Numbered from the stretch's first letter, positions 1 through 9,457 are shown. The stretch is 64,000 nucleotides of DNA from Sporolactobacillus kofuensis (GCF_024125425.1 NZ_JAMXWN010000009.1:1-64000); one strand, 5' to 3'. Numbers and translations are program-made. Notes: generated by a model not told the origin, from the letters alone.

Positions 1-6
1 CAGAAA

Positions 7-50
7 CAAGCGTTTCTCGAATAACATCGAGAGACGCTTGTTTTTTTTTA
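7..50 (+). terminator. Rho-independent terminator of a gene left of the window
   Basis: A 14-bp stem (7-20 with 27-40, one G-T pair) around a 6-nt loop is followed by nine T residues at 41-49. It must serve a plus-strand gene lying outside the window. Confidence 0.85.
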
Positions 51-230
51 TGCTTACGGATCTGAAAATCCAGAGAACAACTGATAAAACTGTGAAGTCA
101 CATATGCCTCATTTCGCATTTTGTGAATTTCTTAGTTGATCTCAGATAAAACGCTCAATTAATAAAGCTAGAGTAAAAACAGACTACTCAACGAGTTGAA
201 TTTAACCTGATGAATGATATTTTCAACAAT

Positions 231-267
231 ATAAAAACCGCTTATCTATTTATTAGAAGATGAGCGG
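231..267 (-). terminator. Terminator of aldA
   Basis: A 10-bp stem (238-247 with 258-267, one G-T pair) is followed on the minus strand by a short T run (complement of 233-237). It lies about 80 bases past the aldA stop. The remaining stretch from 51 to 345 shows nothing else recognisable. Confidence 0.7.
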
Positions 268-345
268 CTTAAAACAGAAGATTAGTATTTTTGAAAAAAT
301 AGCTAGCTTTTGTTATTTAAGATCACAGTACATGAATAAGTATTT

Positions 346-1785
346 TTATTTAGAAGTTTCAAGGTATACAACATGGGTCTGCAGGTATTCTTCGAGCCCG
401 TGTTTTCCATCAGCACCGCCAATTCCGGATTTCTTGGCCCCAGCATGAAATCCTTGCATTGCTTCGAAGTGTTCACGGTTAATATAAGTTTCACCGAATT
501 CCAAGCGACGAATCGCGTAGAAGGCGTTTTCAAGATTAGTTGTGAAAATAGATGAGGTTAACCCGAATTCAGAATCATTGGCGAGTGCAATTGCTTCGTC
601 TAAAGTTTCGAATTCAGCAATTGGGATTACGGGACCAAAGGTTTCTTCATGCATGATGTCACAATCATTCGTAACGTTCGTAAGAACTGTTGGCTCAAAG
701 AAGTAACCTTTGTCGTATGCTCTGTGACCGCCGTAGGCAAGGGTAGCACCTTGAGCAACTGCTTTTTCTACTTTTTTGGTAACACTGTTTAGGGCGCTTT
801 CTTCGATCAGCGGCCCCATGTCGAGCTCCTCTACTTCTCCTGTATTTCCATACTTTACGGCCTTCATCGTAGCGATAAGTTTGCTCGTAAATGCTTCTTT
901 GATTTCGCTCTGGACATAGACACGCTCGGCACAATTGCATACTTGGCCAGTATTAATAACCCGAGAATCAACAATGGCTTTAACAGCAAGATCGATGTCG
1001 GCATCATTCATTACAATGGCTGGTGCTTTACCGCCGAGTTCAAGTGAGACTTTTGTGATATTCTTAGCTGCTGTTTCCATAATCTTTTGACCAGCGGGCA
1101 CACTTCCCGTTAGACTGACAAGGCCAACTTTACTACTGGCGGCGAGTGCTTGACCGACTACTGAACCTCGACCTGTCACTACGTTAAAGACTCCTTTGGG
1201 TAGTCCGACTTCTTGAACGATTTGTGCGAAAACATAAGCATTTTCAGGTGTTTGTTGACTTGGCTTAATAACAATCGTATTGCCCGTAATCAATGCAGGA
1301 CCGGCTTTTCGCGCAATAAGGAAGAAAGGAAAATTCCAAGGTAGGATACCGGCTGTCACACCGATTGGTTTCTTAAAGAGAAGGATATTTTCATTCGGAC
1401 GATCACTCTGAATGATTTCGCCTTCGTAGCGCCGTGCCCATTCAGCTGTATAGTCAAGATAATCAGCGGTAAAAAGGACTTCTGTTTTGGCGAGTGCTCG
1501 TGTCTTGCCGCCTTCCTTAATAATGATATCGGTTAATTCTAATTCGCGTTCACGAATACCATCGGCAATCTTGTGCAGATAAACGCCACGTTCAACAGCG
1601 GGGGTTTGCTCCCAATTCTTTTGCGCAGCATAAGCTGCTTCAATCGCGCTTTCAGTGTCCGCTTCATTGCTATCCGGAATACGTGAGACCACTTCTTCTG
1701 TTGCCGGATTCACTACGTCAATCCATTTGTCGCTGCTGCTCGTTACAAAAGTACCGTTAATAAATAATGATAAGTCTTTAACCAT
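346..1785 (-). CDS. aldA: Aldehyde dehydrogenase, lactaldehyde dehydrogenase (AldA) type
   Basis: NAD-dependent aldehyde dehydrogenase of 479 aa, equal to the length I recall for E. coli AldA, which oxidises L-lactaldehyde or glycolaldehyde to the acid in the cytoplasm. Visible family signatures are PWNFPFF, the Rossmann segment around LTGSVPAG, the general-base motif LELGGKAP and the nucleophile in NTGQVCNC (Cys near residue 283), with EETFGPV towards the C-terminus. The ATG at 1785 is preferred because the protein then begins MVKDLSLFINGTF like its family; AGGAGG lies 13 nt upstream, which is rather far. A longer frame to 1821 exists. The gene is monocistronic. Substrate is inferred from similarity only. 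Confidence 0.88.
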   Translation of the reverse strand: MVKDLSLFINGTFVTSSSDKWIDVVNPATEEVVSRIPDSNEADTESAIEAAYAAQKNWEQTPAVERGVYLHKIADGIRERELELTDIIIKEGGKTRALAKTEVLFTADYLDYTAEWARRYEGEIIQSDRPNENILLFKKPIGVTAGILPWNFPFFLIARKAGPALITGNTIVIKPSQQTPENAYVFAQIVQEVGLPKGVFNVVTGRGSVVGQALAASSKVGLVSLTGSVPAGQKIMETAAKNITKVSLELGGKAPAIVMNDADIDLAVKAIVDSRVINTGQVCNCAERVYVQSEIKEAFTSKLIATMKAVKYGNTGEVEELDMGPLIEESALNSVTKKVEKAVAQGATLAYGGHRAYDKGYFFEPTVLTNVTNDCDIMHEETFGPVIPIAEFETLDEAIALANDSEFGLTSSIFTTNLENAFYAIRRLEFGETYINREHFEAMQGFHAGAKKSGIGGADGKHGLEEYLQTHVVYLETSK

Positions 1786-1950
1786 AGCTTCATCGAGACC
1801 TCCTTTTGCTTTAAAAAACATAAGAAATAATTGTAAGAGCTTACATTCTAAAAATTAACATAGGTACACGATATGTTCAAATTATATGATCAAGAATGAC
1901 AATAATTTTGGAGACAAAGAAATTTATCTAATACGAAATAATAATCTATA

Positions 1951-1993
1951 TAAAACCCCCTAAAGTTGAATTTTGTCGTCCAACTTTAGGGGG
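1951..1993 (-). terminator. Terminator of the SDR gene
   Basis: A perfect 13-bp stem (1956-1968 with 1981-1993) with a 12-nt loop is followed on the minus strand by TTTTATA. It lies 60 bases beyond the SDR stop codon. Confidence 0.8.
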
Positions 1994-2053
1994 TAGTTCA
2001 CCCATTACAGGTAGGTGCACCATTAATCATAAATCTAATCTTATTGTGATTCA

Positions 2054-2944
2054 TCATGCAATGGGAAGTCCACCGGTGATGCCATAAATTTGGCCGGTGA
2101 TGTAGCTGGACTCGTTTGAAGCGAGTAGAACATAAACACCAGCTAATTCAGCTGGTTGACCGGCACGCTTAAAAGGTACGGATTGCCCAAAATTTGGAAT
2201 TTGTCCCGGAAGCTGACCTCCACAAACTTGAAGAGGTGTCCAAATCGGTCCAGGAGCAACAGAATTGACGCGAATCCCTTGCGATATCAGTTGTTTGGCT
2301 AACCCTTTCGTAAATGCAACAATGGCGCTTTTAGTTGGGGAATACGCGAGTAGATCAGGACTCGGACTATAGGCTTGAACGGAACTGGTTGTGATGATTG
2401 AGGCACCTTTTGGCAAATAGGGTAACGCTGCTTTGACCGTCCAATAAAGTGAGAAGACGTTAACCGCGAAGATTTTGTGCAAGAAAGTAGTTGGAATATC
2501 TGTGATGCTCTTGTAGGCATGTTGCACACCGGCAACGAGTGCTAGAATGTCCAAACCGCCAAGTTCTTGATTTGCTTGGTCGACCATTTGTTCGCAAAAA
2601 GCCTCGTCACTTAAATCACCGGGGATGAGTAATGCTTTTCGTCCAGCATCTTCAATTAATTTCTTTACTTCCTCAGCATCGGATTGCTCATAGGGGAGGT
2701 AGTTGATTGCAACATCAGCACCTTCACGAGCATAAGCAATGGCGGCGGCACGGGCAATTCCCGAATCACCTCCGGTTATAAGTGCTTTTCTACCCAACAA
2801 CTTTCCAGAACCTTTGTATGTGTCCTCGCCGCAATTTGGAATGGGTGTCATGCGGGATTGTAAACCAGGGTACGGTTGCTCTTGATTAGGGTACGAACCG
2901 GATGTGTATTCCTTAGTTGGATCTTCAACAGTTGTCTGAATCAT
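2054..2944 (-). CDS. SDR-family oxidoreductase, YhdF/YdaD-like
   Basis: Short-chain dehydrogenase of 296 aa with the N-terminal extension of about 45 residues (rich in Pro, Gln and Tyr) seen in the general-stress SDRs of Bacillus such as YhdF and YdaD. The cofactor motif is TGGDSGIA, where the usual last Gly of TGxxxGIG is Ala; the active-site Ser is in TTSSVQAYS and the Tyr/Lys pair in AYSPTKSA. The C-terminal [10 protein letters not shown] is typical. The ATG at 2944 has AAAGGAG seven bases upstream, which rules out the longer frame to 3010. Substrate is unknown. B. subtilis homologues are sigma-B controlled, but I see no clear sigma-B promoter here. Confidence 0.85.
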   Translation of the reverse strand: MIQTTVEDPTKEYTSGSYPNQEQPYPGLQSRMTPIPNCGEDTYKGSGKLLGRKALITGGDSGIARAAAIAYAREGADVAINYLPYEQSDAEEVKKLIEDAGRKALLIPGDLSDEAFCEQMVDQANQELGGLDILALVAGVQHAYKSITDIPTTFLHKIFAVNVFSLYWTVKAALPYLPKGASIITTSSVQAYSPSPDLLAYSPTKSAIVAFTKGLAKQLISQGIRVNSVAPGPIWTPLQVCGGQLPGQIPNFGQSVPFKRAGQPAELAGVYVLLASNESSYITGQIYGITGGLPIA

Positions 2945-3157
2945 GATTTTTCTCCTTTTAATTGTTGGTTTATTAATTTGAAGCAAATAAAGCAGTGGGA
3001 GCAGAGGCAAGCTTATGGTTCAGCTCTATTTAGAATGCGTCAACTGATGGATTTTATCACGGATACTTACCCTAACTTAAGTCCTAATAATAGTTATTTC
3101 TTATATTAGTTCCATAGTCACAATAGTAACTAAAGTGGCTGAATCAATATCAATCGG

Positions 3158-3166
3158 TGCTATAAT
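3158..3166 (+). promoter_or_regulatory. Extended -10 promoter of the PilZ glycosyltransferase gene
   Basis: TGCTATAAT is a perfect extended -10 element 38 bases before the start codon. No good -35 is visible, as is usual for extended -10 promoters. Confidence 0.5.
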
Positions 3167-3203
3167 GTTTTCTTAAGCAATGCTTTGAAGAAAGGTGAAC
3201 AGC

Positions 3204-5576
3204 ATGCAAATCATCTATGCAGAACTCATCATTAGCCTAATCATTATTGTCTTTACACTTAGTTATATCAAAGAAAATATTTTTACCAAACCGCTCATTA
3301 TTCTTTGCTGTATATCTAATGTTGTCTATATTATTTGGCGTATCTTTTTTACTTTTCCGGAACACGGTTGGGTCAATTGGATCGCCGGATTTATGCTCTT
3401 GCTCACCGAGTGTATCGGGTTTTTGCAAATGGTTATCTTTTATACACTAGTCTGGAACCCAGTGCGAGAGTCTAAAGTACCTTTGGAACAGCTTGATCAC
3501 ATTCCTACAGTGGATTTATTTATCGCAACTTATAATGAACCCGTGTCTATCTTGAAAAAGACACTGGCTGGGTGTAAAAATATTGATTATCCGAAAGATC
3601 GGACTCAGATTTATTTATGTGATGACGGAGATCGCGTTGAGGTCAAAAAACTCGCGGAACAATTTGGTGCGCTACATTGTACAAGAGAGGATCATATGCA
3701 TGCTAAGGCAGGTAACCTAAATCATGCTTTGAAGCATTCAACTGGTGAATTTATTGCTATTTTTGATGCAGATATGGTACCACTGAAGGCTTTTCTCACT
3801 CGGACAATTGGACTTTTCAAGGATCCAAAGGTCGCTTTTGTACAAACACCACAGGCTTTTTACAATGATGATCCTTATCAATACAATACATTTTCTGCGG
3901 AAGCGATACCGAATGAACAGGACTTTTTCATGAGAACACTGCAGGCGGGAAAGGCGAGATTCAATGCGGTGATGTTTGTCGGGAGTAATGCTATATTTAG
4001 AAGAACTGTTCTCGATGAAATTGGCGGATTCGCAACGGGTGTGATCACAGAGGATATGGCTACGGGAATGATCATCCAATCAAAGGGTTACAAGACGCTT
4101 TCTGTCAGTGATGTACTAGCAATGGGGCTTGCACCTGAATCTTGGGGGGACATGCTGAAACAAAGGGACCGCTGGTGCCGTGGAAACATTCAATGTGCTA
4201 AAAAGTGGAATCCTCTTACAATGCCTGGATTATCTATTATGCAGCGTATTTTGTATTTGGATGGTTTAATTTATTGGTTTTTTGGTTTGTTTAAAATGAT
4301 TTATATTCTCGCGCCGCTAGCCTTTGTTCTTCTCGGAATTTACTCGTTGAATACTGATCTCATCAGCATTCTTGAATTCTGGCTGCCGTCGTTTCTCGGA
4401 AGTTTTCTTTCCTTCAAAATCGTATCGAAAGGCAAACGTAGCTTAATTTGGAGTCATATATATGATACTTCGATGGCGCCACGTCTGACGATATCTGCGC
4501 TCACGGAGCTATTTGGCCTCAAACAATTAAATTTTAAAGTAACACCAAAAGGGGCTACTTCAGGTAAGCGAGAATTCCATCTAGCAAGTGTCCTGCCTCA
4601 CATCGTTCTCGTTGGTCTTACATTATTGGCTTTTATTGAAGTAGGTGTTGATAACTTTGTTTTTCATATCAATAATATGACACTCTTTGGCATGAATATA
4701 CTGTGGGCAATCTATAATCTACTTGGTTTGCTTATGGCATTGGTGGTTGCTTTTAATCAACCAAGACACCGGAGTACCGAACGCTTTCCAATCAATCGTG
4801 ACGAGCACATACAGTTTATTAATCAGGGTCGGGAGGTCACAGCACCGACTAAGATTGTTGATATGAGCGACAGGGGCGCTCGATTAAGGATTGATAAAAG
4901 CAGAATGGAGAGGAATATATCCTTTGAGCAGCTAACATTGCAAATTGAAAAGCTGGAACCGATTAAGGGTCACCGGGTATGGATTGCTGAGACAAAAGAG
5001 GAATTGACGATCGGATTGCAGTTTGATGACGTTTCACCGCAGCAGTATACAGAAATAATTGATTATCTTTTTAATGAGAATGAATCGAAACGAACAAGTT
5101 TTGAATCGAGACGCTCACACTACCTGGCAACCTCTACGCGGTTTATGAGGCATGGGTTTAAGAAAAGAGAGCCCTTACAGCGTCAAGATTCTCGGCATCA
5201 TATCGATGAACCGGCCTATCTCATGATACTTCCTGATGAACGTATCCATTTAGCAGCATTGGAAGCGGCAGCTGCATTATCAGAGAAAGAGGAAGACTAT
5301 GTTCGGAATAGCCAACCCTTTGAAAAACAGGTACATCTGGTCGATCTCAGCCTTACCGGATGCCAAATTATATGTTCATTTCCAATGAATCAGAAGGCGC
5401 GCGTGATCATACGTTCCAATCAAGCAAAAATGAATCGACGAGAAGCTGAAGTGGTCTGGTCAACACGAAAACGCGGAAACTATTTAACCGGACTTCGCTT
5501 CGTTAGCGAAAAGGATCAGGCAGAATTAAACCACAATCGAACCCAATACAGTGCTGGGAGAAATCTATTTTCTTAA
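3204..5576 (+). CDS. BcsA-like family 2 glycosyltransferase with two PilZ domains
   Basis: Membrane glycosyltransferase of 790 aa resembling the cellulose synthase catalytic subunit. About three N-terminal membrane segments (residues 1-90) precede a cytoplasmic GT2 domain carrying DDGD (about 139), DAD (about 187), TED (about 281) and QRDRW (about 318), the D,D,D,QxxRW set of processive synthases. Four or so further membrane segments follow. The first PilZ domain has RSTER (about 523) and DMSDRG (about 553), the RxxxR plus DxSxxG pair that binds cyclic di-GMP. A second PilZ-like stretch has DLSLTG (about 713) but no clear RxxxR. The ATG at 3204 has AAAGGTG six bases upstream. No bcsB, bcsZ or diguanylate cyclase is nearby, so the polymer made is unknown. 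Confidence 0.88.
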   Translation: MQIIYAELIISLIIIVFTLSYIKENIFTKPLIILCCISNVVYIIWRIFFTFPEHGWVNWIAGFMLLLTECIGFLQMVIFYTLVWNPVRESKVPLEQLDHIPTVDLFIATYNEPVSILKKTLAGCKNIDYPKDRTQIYLCDDGDRVEVKKLAEQFGALHCTREDHMHAKAGNLNHALKHSTGEFIAIFDADMVPLKAFLTRTIGLFKDPKVAFVQTPQAFYNDDPYQYNTFSAEAIPNEQDFFMRTLQAGKARFNAVMFVGSNAIFRRTVLDEIGGFATGVITEDMATGMIIQSKGYKTLSVSDVLAMGLAPESWGDMLKQRDRWCRGNIQCAKKWNPLTMPGLSIMQRILYLDGLIYWFFGLFKMIYILAPLAFVLLGIYSLNTDLISILEFWLPSFLGSFLSFKIVSKGKRSLIWSHIYDTSMAPRLTISALTELFGLKQLNFKVTPKGATSGKREFHLASVLPHIVLVGLTLLAFIEVGVDNFVFHINNMTLFGMNILWAIYNLLGLLMALVVAFNQPRHRSTERFPINRDEHIQFINQGREVTAPTKIVDMSDRGARLRIDKSRMERNISFEQLTLQIEKLEPIKGHRVWIAETKEELTIGLQFDDVSPQQYTEIIDYLFNENESKRTSFESRRSHYLATSTRFMRHGFKKREPLQRQDSRHHIDEPAYLMILPDERIHLAALEAAAALSEKEEDYVRNSQPFEKQVHLVDLSLTGCQIICSFPMNQKARVIIRSNQAKMNRREAEVVWSTRKRGNYLTGLRFVSEKDQAELNHNRTQYSAGRNLFS

Positions 5577-5705
5577 AATGGATCGAGAAAAAGCTGAATT
5601 ATTGAGCAGAAGTGAGCAGGTTCTCTACGCGATCTAAGTGGCTCTTAAGTGATGGGATCAAAGGGAAAGTTTCGGTTTTGATTCGGGTAAACTGGAGGAA
5701 ATCAA

Positions 5706-6293
5706 ATGCTTGTTTATGAAAATGAGGAAAAAAATAGTAAAGCTTACAGTCTAGATGAGGAGCATTGGCATGATTTCACCCAACTTTTTGGTGAAAGAGG
5801 TGCATGCGGGGGGTGTTGGTGTATGAGCTGGCGCTTAAGGAAAGCTGAGTTTGACGCGCAGAAAGGAGAAACGAACAAGGAAGCAATGCATGAACTTGTG
5901 AAAAGTGGAAAACCGATTGGTGTCTTGATGTATGTTGATGATGTACCGGCTGGTTGGTGTGCAGTCGCTCCACGAGACGAGTACCTTCGATTGGAGAAAT
6001 CTCGGGTATTCAGTCGAATTGATGATCAACCGGTCTGGTCAATCAGTTGTTTCTTCATCGCCAAACCGAACCGAAGACAAGGCATGTCCTCGGAGCTGAT
6101 TCAAGCAGCGATTTCTTTCTGTAAATATCACAAAGCGACGGTTATCGAAGCCTATCCGGAATTGCCGTACAATGCTGATGTTCCTGGTGCTTTTTTATGG
6201 AAAGGCATTCCATCGGTCTTCGAAAAAGCGGGCTTTGTGGAAACCGTGCGACGATCAAAATGGAAACGAATGATGAGGTATCAGATTCAATAA
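5706..6293 (+). CDS. GNAT-family acetyltransferase with N-terminal Cys cluster
   Basis: A 195-aa protein with a GNAT fold: the acetyl-CoA loop is NRRQGMSSELI (about residues 121-131, R/QxxGxS/A pattern), followed by the strand and helix pattern ending in FEKAGFVETVRRS. Near residues 33-40 it has ACGGCWCMSW, a tight group of three cysteines not usual for plain GNATs, perhaps metal-binding or redox-active. GGAGG lies seven bases before the ATG. It stands alone between the glycosyltransferase and a small membrane protein; the acceptor is unknown. Confidence 0.75.
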   Translation: MLVYENEEKNSKAYSLDEEHWHDFTQLFGERGACGGCWCMSWRLRKAEFDAQKGETNKEAMHELVKSGKPIGVLMYVDDVPAGWCAVAPRDEYLRLEKSRVFSRIDDQPVWSISCFFIAKPNRRQGMSSELIQAAISFCKYHKATVIEAYPELPYNADVPGAFLWKGIPSVFEKAGFVETVRRSKWKRMMRYQIQ

Positions 6294-6458
6294 GGCTCAT
6301 AAAATGAGAACAGGCACTTATTATCAAAGTCTAGAATTTTCATCGATCGGAAATAACCACATGATGAATTCATTTTTGATGCTCTTTGGAAAGGATTCTC
6401 TAGTTCTACTCATTGAAATATTATTTCCAAATAAACACCATTGAAAGAAGTGAGTCAT

Positions 6459-6752
6459 TTGCGTAAAGGATCGGTGCAACAGTATCAAATGATCGGATTT
6501 ATTGTGATCTTTGGCTTAATTCTTTCTTCATTGCTCACCTGGATCTATCATTTCATTCATCTATCTATTGGCGTTATTGGATTTGTATTGCTATTTATTG
6601 CCGTGCAGCTTGCAATATATATGGTTTACCGAAATAAATGGCAATTTCGCAGATTTTATTCTGGTTGGCAGCGGCAGAAACTTTCGCACCAAGTGACATG
6701 GTTGATCATTACTTTAATCATTGTATTGTTCATTATTGCGCCAATGTTTTGA
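6459..6752 (+). CDS. Small integral membrane protein, unknown function
   Basis: About 97 aa with three hydrophobic segments (roughly residues 12-30, 34-56 and 80-97) separated by a basic cytoplasmic-looking loop with RNKWQFRRF and WQRQK. The protein ends directly after the last membrane segment. The start is uncertain: TTG at 6459 has AAGTGAG just upstream, while TTG at 6441 and GTG at 6450 lack a ribosome binding site. A strong terminator follows. I do not recognise the family. Confidence 0.6.
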   Translation: MRKGSVQQYQMIGFIVIFGLILSSLLTWIYHFIHLSIGVIGFVLLFIAVQLAIYMVYRNKWQFRRFYSGWQRQKLSHQVTWLIITLIIVLFIIAPMF

Positions 6753-6782
6753 TAAAACACGAGTTCATTATTCCATAATAAA

Positions 6783-6816
6783 CACAAAAAGGTCATGAGG
6801 AGGTGACCTTTTTGTG
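6783..6816. terminator. Bidirectional-looking terminator
   Basis: A perfect 13-bp stem (6783-6795 with 6804-6816) containing A5 on the left and T5 on the right arm ends the 6459-6752 gene. Confidence 0.8.
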
Positions 6817-6843
6817 ATAGGTGAAAGAAGAAGGAATGCATAA

Positions 6844-6975
6844 AAATTTTCGATTTTCGAAAATACGATTAATGAGGCGCAACAATCGCTCGGATATGAT
6901 AAAGTGTTTCTCGTCGGATCTTTATACGTTATCGGTATTCTTTTCTTTTTATTTGCAAGTGACAGGCGTTTTTAA
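6844..6975 (+). pseudogene. Possible remnant of an MFS transporter C-terminus
   Basis: In the frame starting at 6844 (right after a TAA at 6841) 43 sense codons run to a TAA at 6973. The peptide contains NEAQQSLGYDKVFLVG followed by a hydrophobic segment and ends FASDRRF. This is the look of the last membrane helix and short tail of a 14-helix drug transporter (DHA2 type). No start codon or upstream body is present. An overlapping open frame (6821-7048, GTG start) has no ribosome binding site and no recognisable content. The rest of 6976-7266 holds nothing I can identify. Confidence 0.35.
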
Positions 6976-7266
6976 CGCGAGAGTCGATCTTAACTTGGAT
7001 CTTTACATGGATTTTTCCATTGAATTGAATGATCTCTACCGAGCGTAAGTATTACTAATCAGTGAACATAACAAGATTCACCTTTTCTCAAAGAACCTTG
7101 AACTGTATAATCAATCACAGGATGAGAGAACCATTATCTATACAGAATATAAATTATGTAAACACTATACAAAAATCTATGCTTACTCTATAGATAAGTT
7201 GATTCATTCCGTTACTAAATACATACAAAGGACTTCATTGTTACTTAATGATCAGGAGGAGAATTT

Positions 7267-8250
7267 GTGTTAACGTTAAAAACTAGATTTCCAGGTATTA
7301 TCCTCGCAGCAGTTTTAGCTTTTCCCGCATGGCTGATTGGTCTCTATTTTCCGATTATCGGTAGCCCGGTGTTGGGAATATTATTTGGCTTAATTCTTTC
7401 ATTTTGGTCTCGACCTGCCGTACTGAACGCTGGTATCGTCTTCACAGGAAAAAAGATTCTCCAGTATTCGATTATTTTAATGGGCTTTGGTCTGAATCTA
7501 TTTAACATCATTCGTGCAGGTAGCCAGACGTTGCTGTTAATGATTTTTACTTTAACCGCAACATTTGTGACAGCCTATCTCGTTGGGAAATGGCTCAAGA
7601 TACAGAACCGTACAACAACATTGATCGGCGTGGGCACTGCAATATGTGGCGGGTCAGCAATCGCAGCAACTGCGCCCATCATTAAAGCAAAGGATGAAGA
7701 GGTTGCGCACGCAATTTCAACCATTTTCCTATTTAATGTGATTGCCGCATTCTTATTTCCTTTTCTTGGCCATGTATTTGGCATGAGCGATCATCAATTT
7801 GGTTTGTGGGCCGGTACGGCAATTAATGATACATCATCCGTTGTTGCAGCGGGATACTCATTCAGCCATGACGCGGGGAACCTCGCAGTGATTGTCAAAT
7901 TGACAAGAACTTTGATGATTATTCCGGTCACACTTGCTCTTTCTTTTCTATTTTTGGGTAAAGGGAAAGAACAAGCAAATACGTATCACTTCTCTAAGAT
8001 ATTCCCTTGGTTTGTGATCTGGTTTGCCGTGGCTTCGGTCATTAGTACGTTTGTTCCTCTACCCCAGGTCCTCATCACATTTTTGGTGAATGTTGGGAAA
8101 TACATGATTGTAATGGCAATGGTCTGTATCGGATTGAACACAAATCTCATCAAACTCTTGAGAAACGGCATACGTCCAATCGTGCTCGGATTGATTTGCT
8201 GGTTTGTGCTGGCAGTTGTCTCGATTCTTGTCCAATATTGGGTACTTTAA
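7267..8250 (+). CDS. YeiH-family putative sulfate exporter (UPF0324)
   Basis: A 327-aa integral membrane protein with about ten hydrophobic segments and the conserved blocks of the UPF0324/YeiH family: GFGLNL (near residue 78), GTAICGGSAIAA (about 122-133), AGTAINDTSSVVAAG (about 183-197), VKLTRTLMIIP (about 210) and CIGLNTNL near the C-terminus. The family is annotated as putative sulfate exporter, but transport has been shown for few members. GTG start with AGGAGG seven bases upstream. It is monocistronic; no LysR regulator (the frequent partner of yeiH) is adjacent. Confidence 0.85.
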   Translation: MLTLKTRFPGIILAAVLAFPAWLIGLYFPIIGSPVLGILFGLILSFWSRPAVLNAGIVFTGKKILQYSIILMGFGLNLFNIIRAGSQTLLLMIFTLTATFVTAYLVGKWLKIQNRTTTLIGVGTAICGGSAIAATAPIIKAKDEEVAHAISTIFLFNVIAAFLFPFLGHVFGMSDHQFGLWAGTAINDTSSVVAAGYSFSHDAGNLAVIVKLTRTLMIIPVTLALSFLFLGKGKEQANTYHFSKIFPWFVIWFAVASVISTFVPLPQVLITFLVNVGKYMIVMAMVCIGLNTNLIKLLRNGIRPIVLGLICWFVLAVVSILVQYWVL

Positions 8251-8365
8251 TGAAATGGCGTCGATTAATTTTTTGATCGTGAAGTGACTTTGAGATAGGA
8301 ATTTCTCGGTGTGCTGTCTAACTTTATATGTAGCATATACTTATAAAGATTCGGAGTGTGAAACC

Positions 8366-8884
8366 ATGCGCGCAGACAATGAAACAATCGGTTATTTTAC
8401 TAAACTGGCTGCTGAGAAACTCAATGTTACAAAAAGTAGACTAAGACATTTAACCATGGCGCTTGAGAAAAATGGGTATCGTTTCACAAGAAATAAAAGC
8501 AATCAACGGATTTTCTTTCAAGAAGACATGGAGACGATCAGCCAATTACTCGACAAGGTAAAGAGTGGTTTTACCATTGATGAAGCCTCAAAAACAATTT
8601 GCAGGAAAACGGATCTTGATCACTTGCCGGCATCTACCGAATATGGCGTAGTCATTTCTGGAAATGAAGTGTCCATAGCAACTGAACAACTCCGATCTAT
8701 GGTCGAACAAGTTGCAGCTTCTGCTGCGCAGCAAGCTGCTGACCAAGTAGCGCAAAGATTCACTACAGAATTTGAACGGCGCATCGAATTGCGCGATAAG
8801 CAGTTGATGGTTCATTTAAGAGAAGTCACCGAAGCAAAAAAACGACGTAAAGGAATTGTCTTCAGATTATTCGGTGCTAAATGA
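8366..8884 (+). CDS. MerR-type helix-turn-helix protein with C-terminal coiled coil
   Basis: A 172-aa protein. Residues 1-75 form a MerR-like winged HTH (TIGYFTKLAAEKLNVTKSRL, then YRFTRNKSNQRIF), as in the chromosome-anchoring protein RacA and in DUF3967 proteins. A linker leads to a helical, coiled-coil-like region rich in Ala, Gln, Glu and Arg (about 105-160), and the tail KKRRKGIVFRLFGAK is basic and amphipathic, which might contact the membrane. The ATG at 8366 has GGAG nine bases upstream; a longer frame to 8309 has none. It could be a regulator or a chromosome-organising protein; the sequence does not decide. Confidence 0.7.
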   Translation: MRADNETIGYFTKLAAEKLNVTKSRLRHLTMALEKNGYRFTRNKSNQRIFFQEDMETISQLLDKVKSGFTIDEASKTICRKTDLDHLPASTEYGVVISGNEVSIATEQLRSMVEQVAASAAQQAADQVAQRFTTEFERRIELRDKQLMVHLREVTEAKKRRKGIVFRLFGAK

Positions 8885-8893
8885 GCAACAGTA

Positions 8894-8934
8894 GAAAAAC
8901 CAGACGTAGAATCATGATCTACATCTGGTTTTTC
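8894..8934. terminator. Bidirectional terminator between convergent genes
   Basis: A 17-bp stem (8894-8910 with 8918-8934, one G-T pair) has an A5 left and T5 right arm. It serves the HTH gene on plus and the GNAT gene on minus. Confidence 0.85.
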
Positions 8935-8937
8935 AAT

Positions 8938-9219
8938 TTATAAAGGTTTGTACTTATAATGCTGATACTCTTTTTTTCGCTCAAAAAGTACTTTAGCGTA
9001 GGAACATACTGGGAGAATTGATAAATTCTCTTTTTCAGCCAAATTAACCACTGCTTGAATTAATTGCTGGGCAATGTGCTTACCACGATAGTTTGGATCA
9101 ACGAACGTGTGGTCAATACTAATCACTGAGGGTCCTTGTTCTGAAAAAGTTACTTCGCCAATCTCTTTTTTTTGATCATCAAGAATATAGAAACGATTGT
9201 TTCCTTGTTTCAGTTCCAT
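8938..9219 (-). CDS. Small GNAT-like protein (YjdJ type)
   Basis: A 93-aa single-domain acetyltransferase-like protein of the short GCN5-related type. The strand pattern IGEVTFSE, then IDHTFVDPNYRGKHIAQQLI with the acetyl-CoA loop RGKHIA, then LSILPVCSYAKVLFER and a C-terminal YQHYKY match the family, whose members are far smaller than ordinary GNATs. The ATG at 9219 has GAAGGG five bases upstream; the frame extends to 9255 without a better site. Substrate is unknown. Confidence 0.82.
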   Translation of the reverse strand: MELKQGNNRFYILDDQKKEIGEVTFSEQGPSVISIDHTFVDPNYRGKHIAQQLIQAVVNLAEKENLSILPVCSYAKVLFERKKEYQHYKYKPL

Positions 9220-9388
9220 CAAAACCCTTCTTTCACTTTTTAAAGTTTGTTTCATCCTGTCTTTACTTCTCCATAATATCGGATATTCCTTTAAAAGTGG
9301 GGATTAACCTGTTAACAGGCTCTGATTGATTGAACGAATAAGTTTATAGTGCCTTGAAAAATATATGTTTGCACCAGATATTTTGTCC

Positions 9389-9418
9389 ATAACCAAAAGG
9401 CGGCATCCACATACCTTG
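9389..9418 (+). promoter_or_regulatory. Possible mother-cell (sigma-K/sigma-E type) promoter
   Basis: ATAACC at 9389-9394 and CATACCTTG at 9410-9418 with 16 bases after the AC resemble a sigma-K promoter (AC, then CATAnnnTA) with one mismatch; the -10 also resembles sigma-E. No sigma-A promoter is evident. The match is weak and by eye only. Confidence 0.3.
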
Positions 9419-9457
9419 TTAATGTAAGACCAATACAGAGAACAAGGAGGAGTTTAG

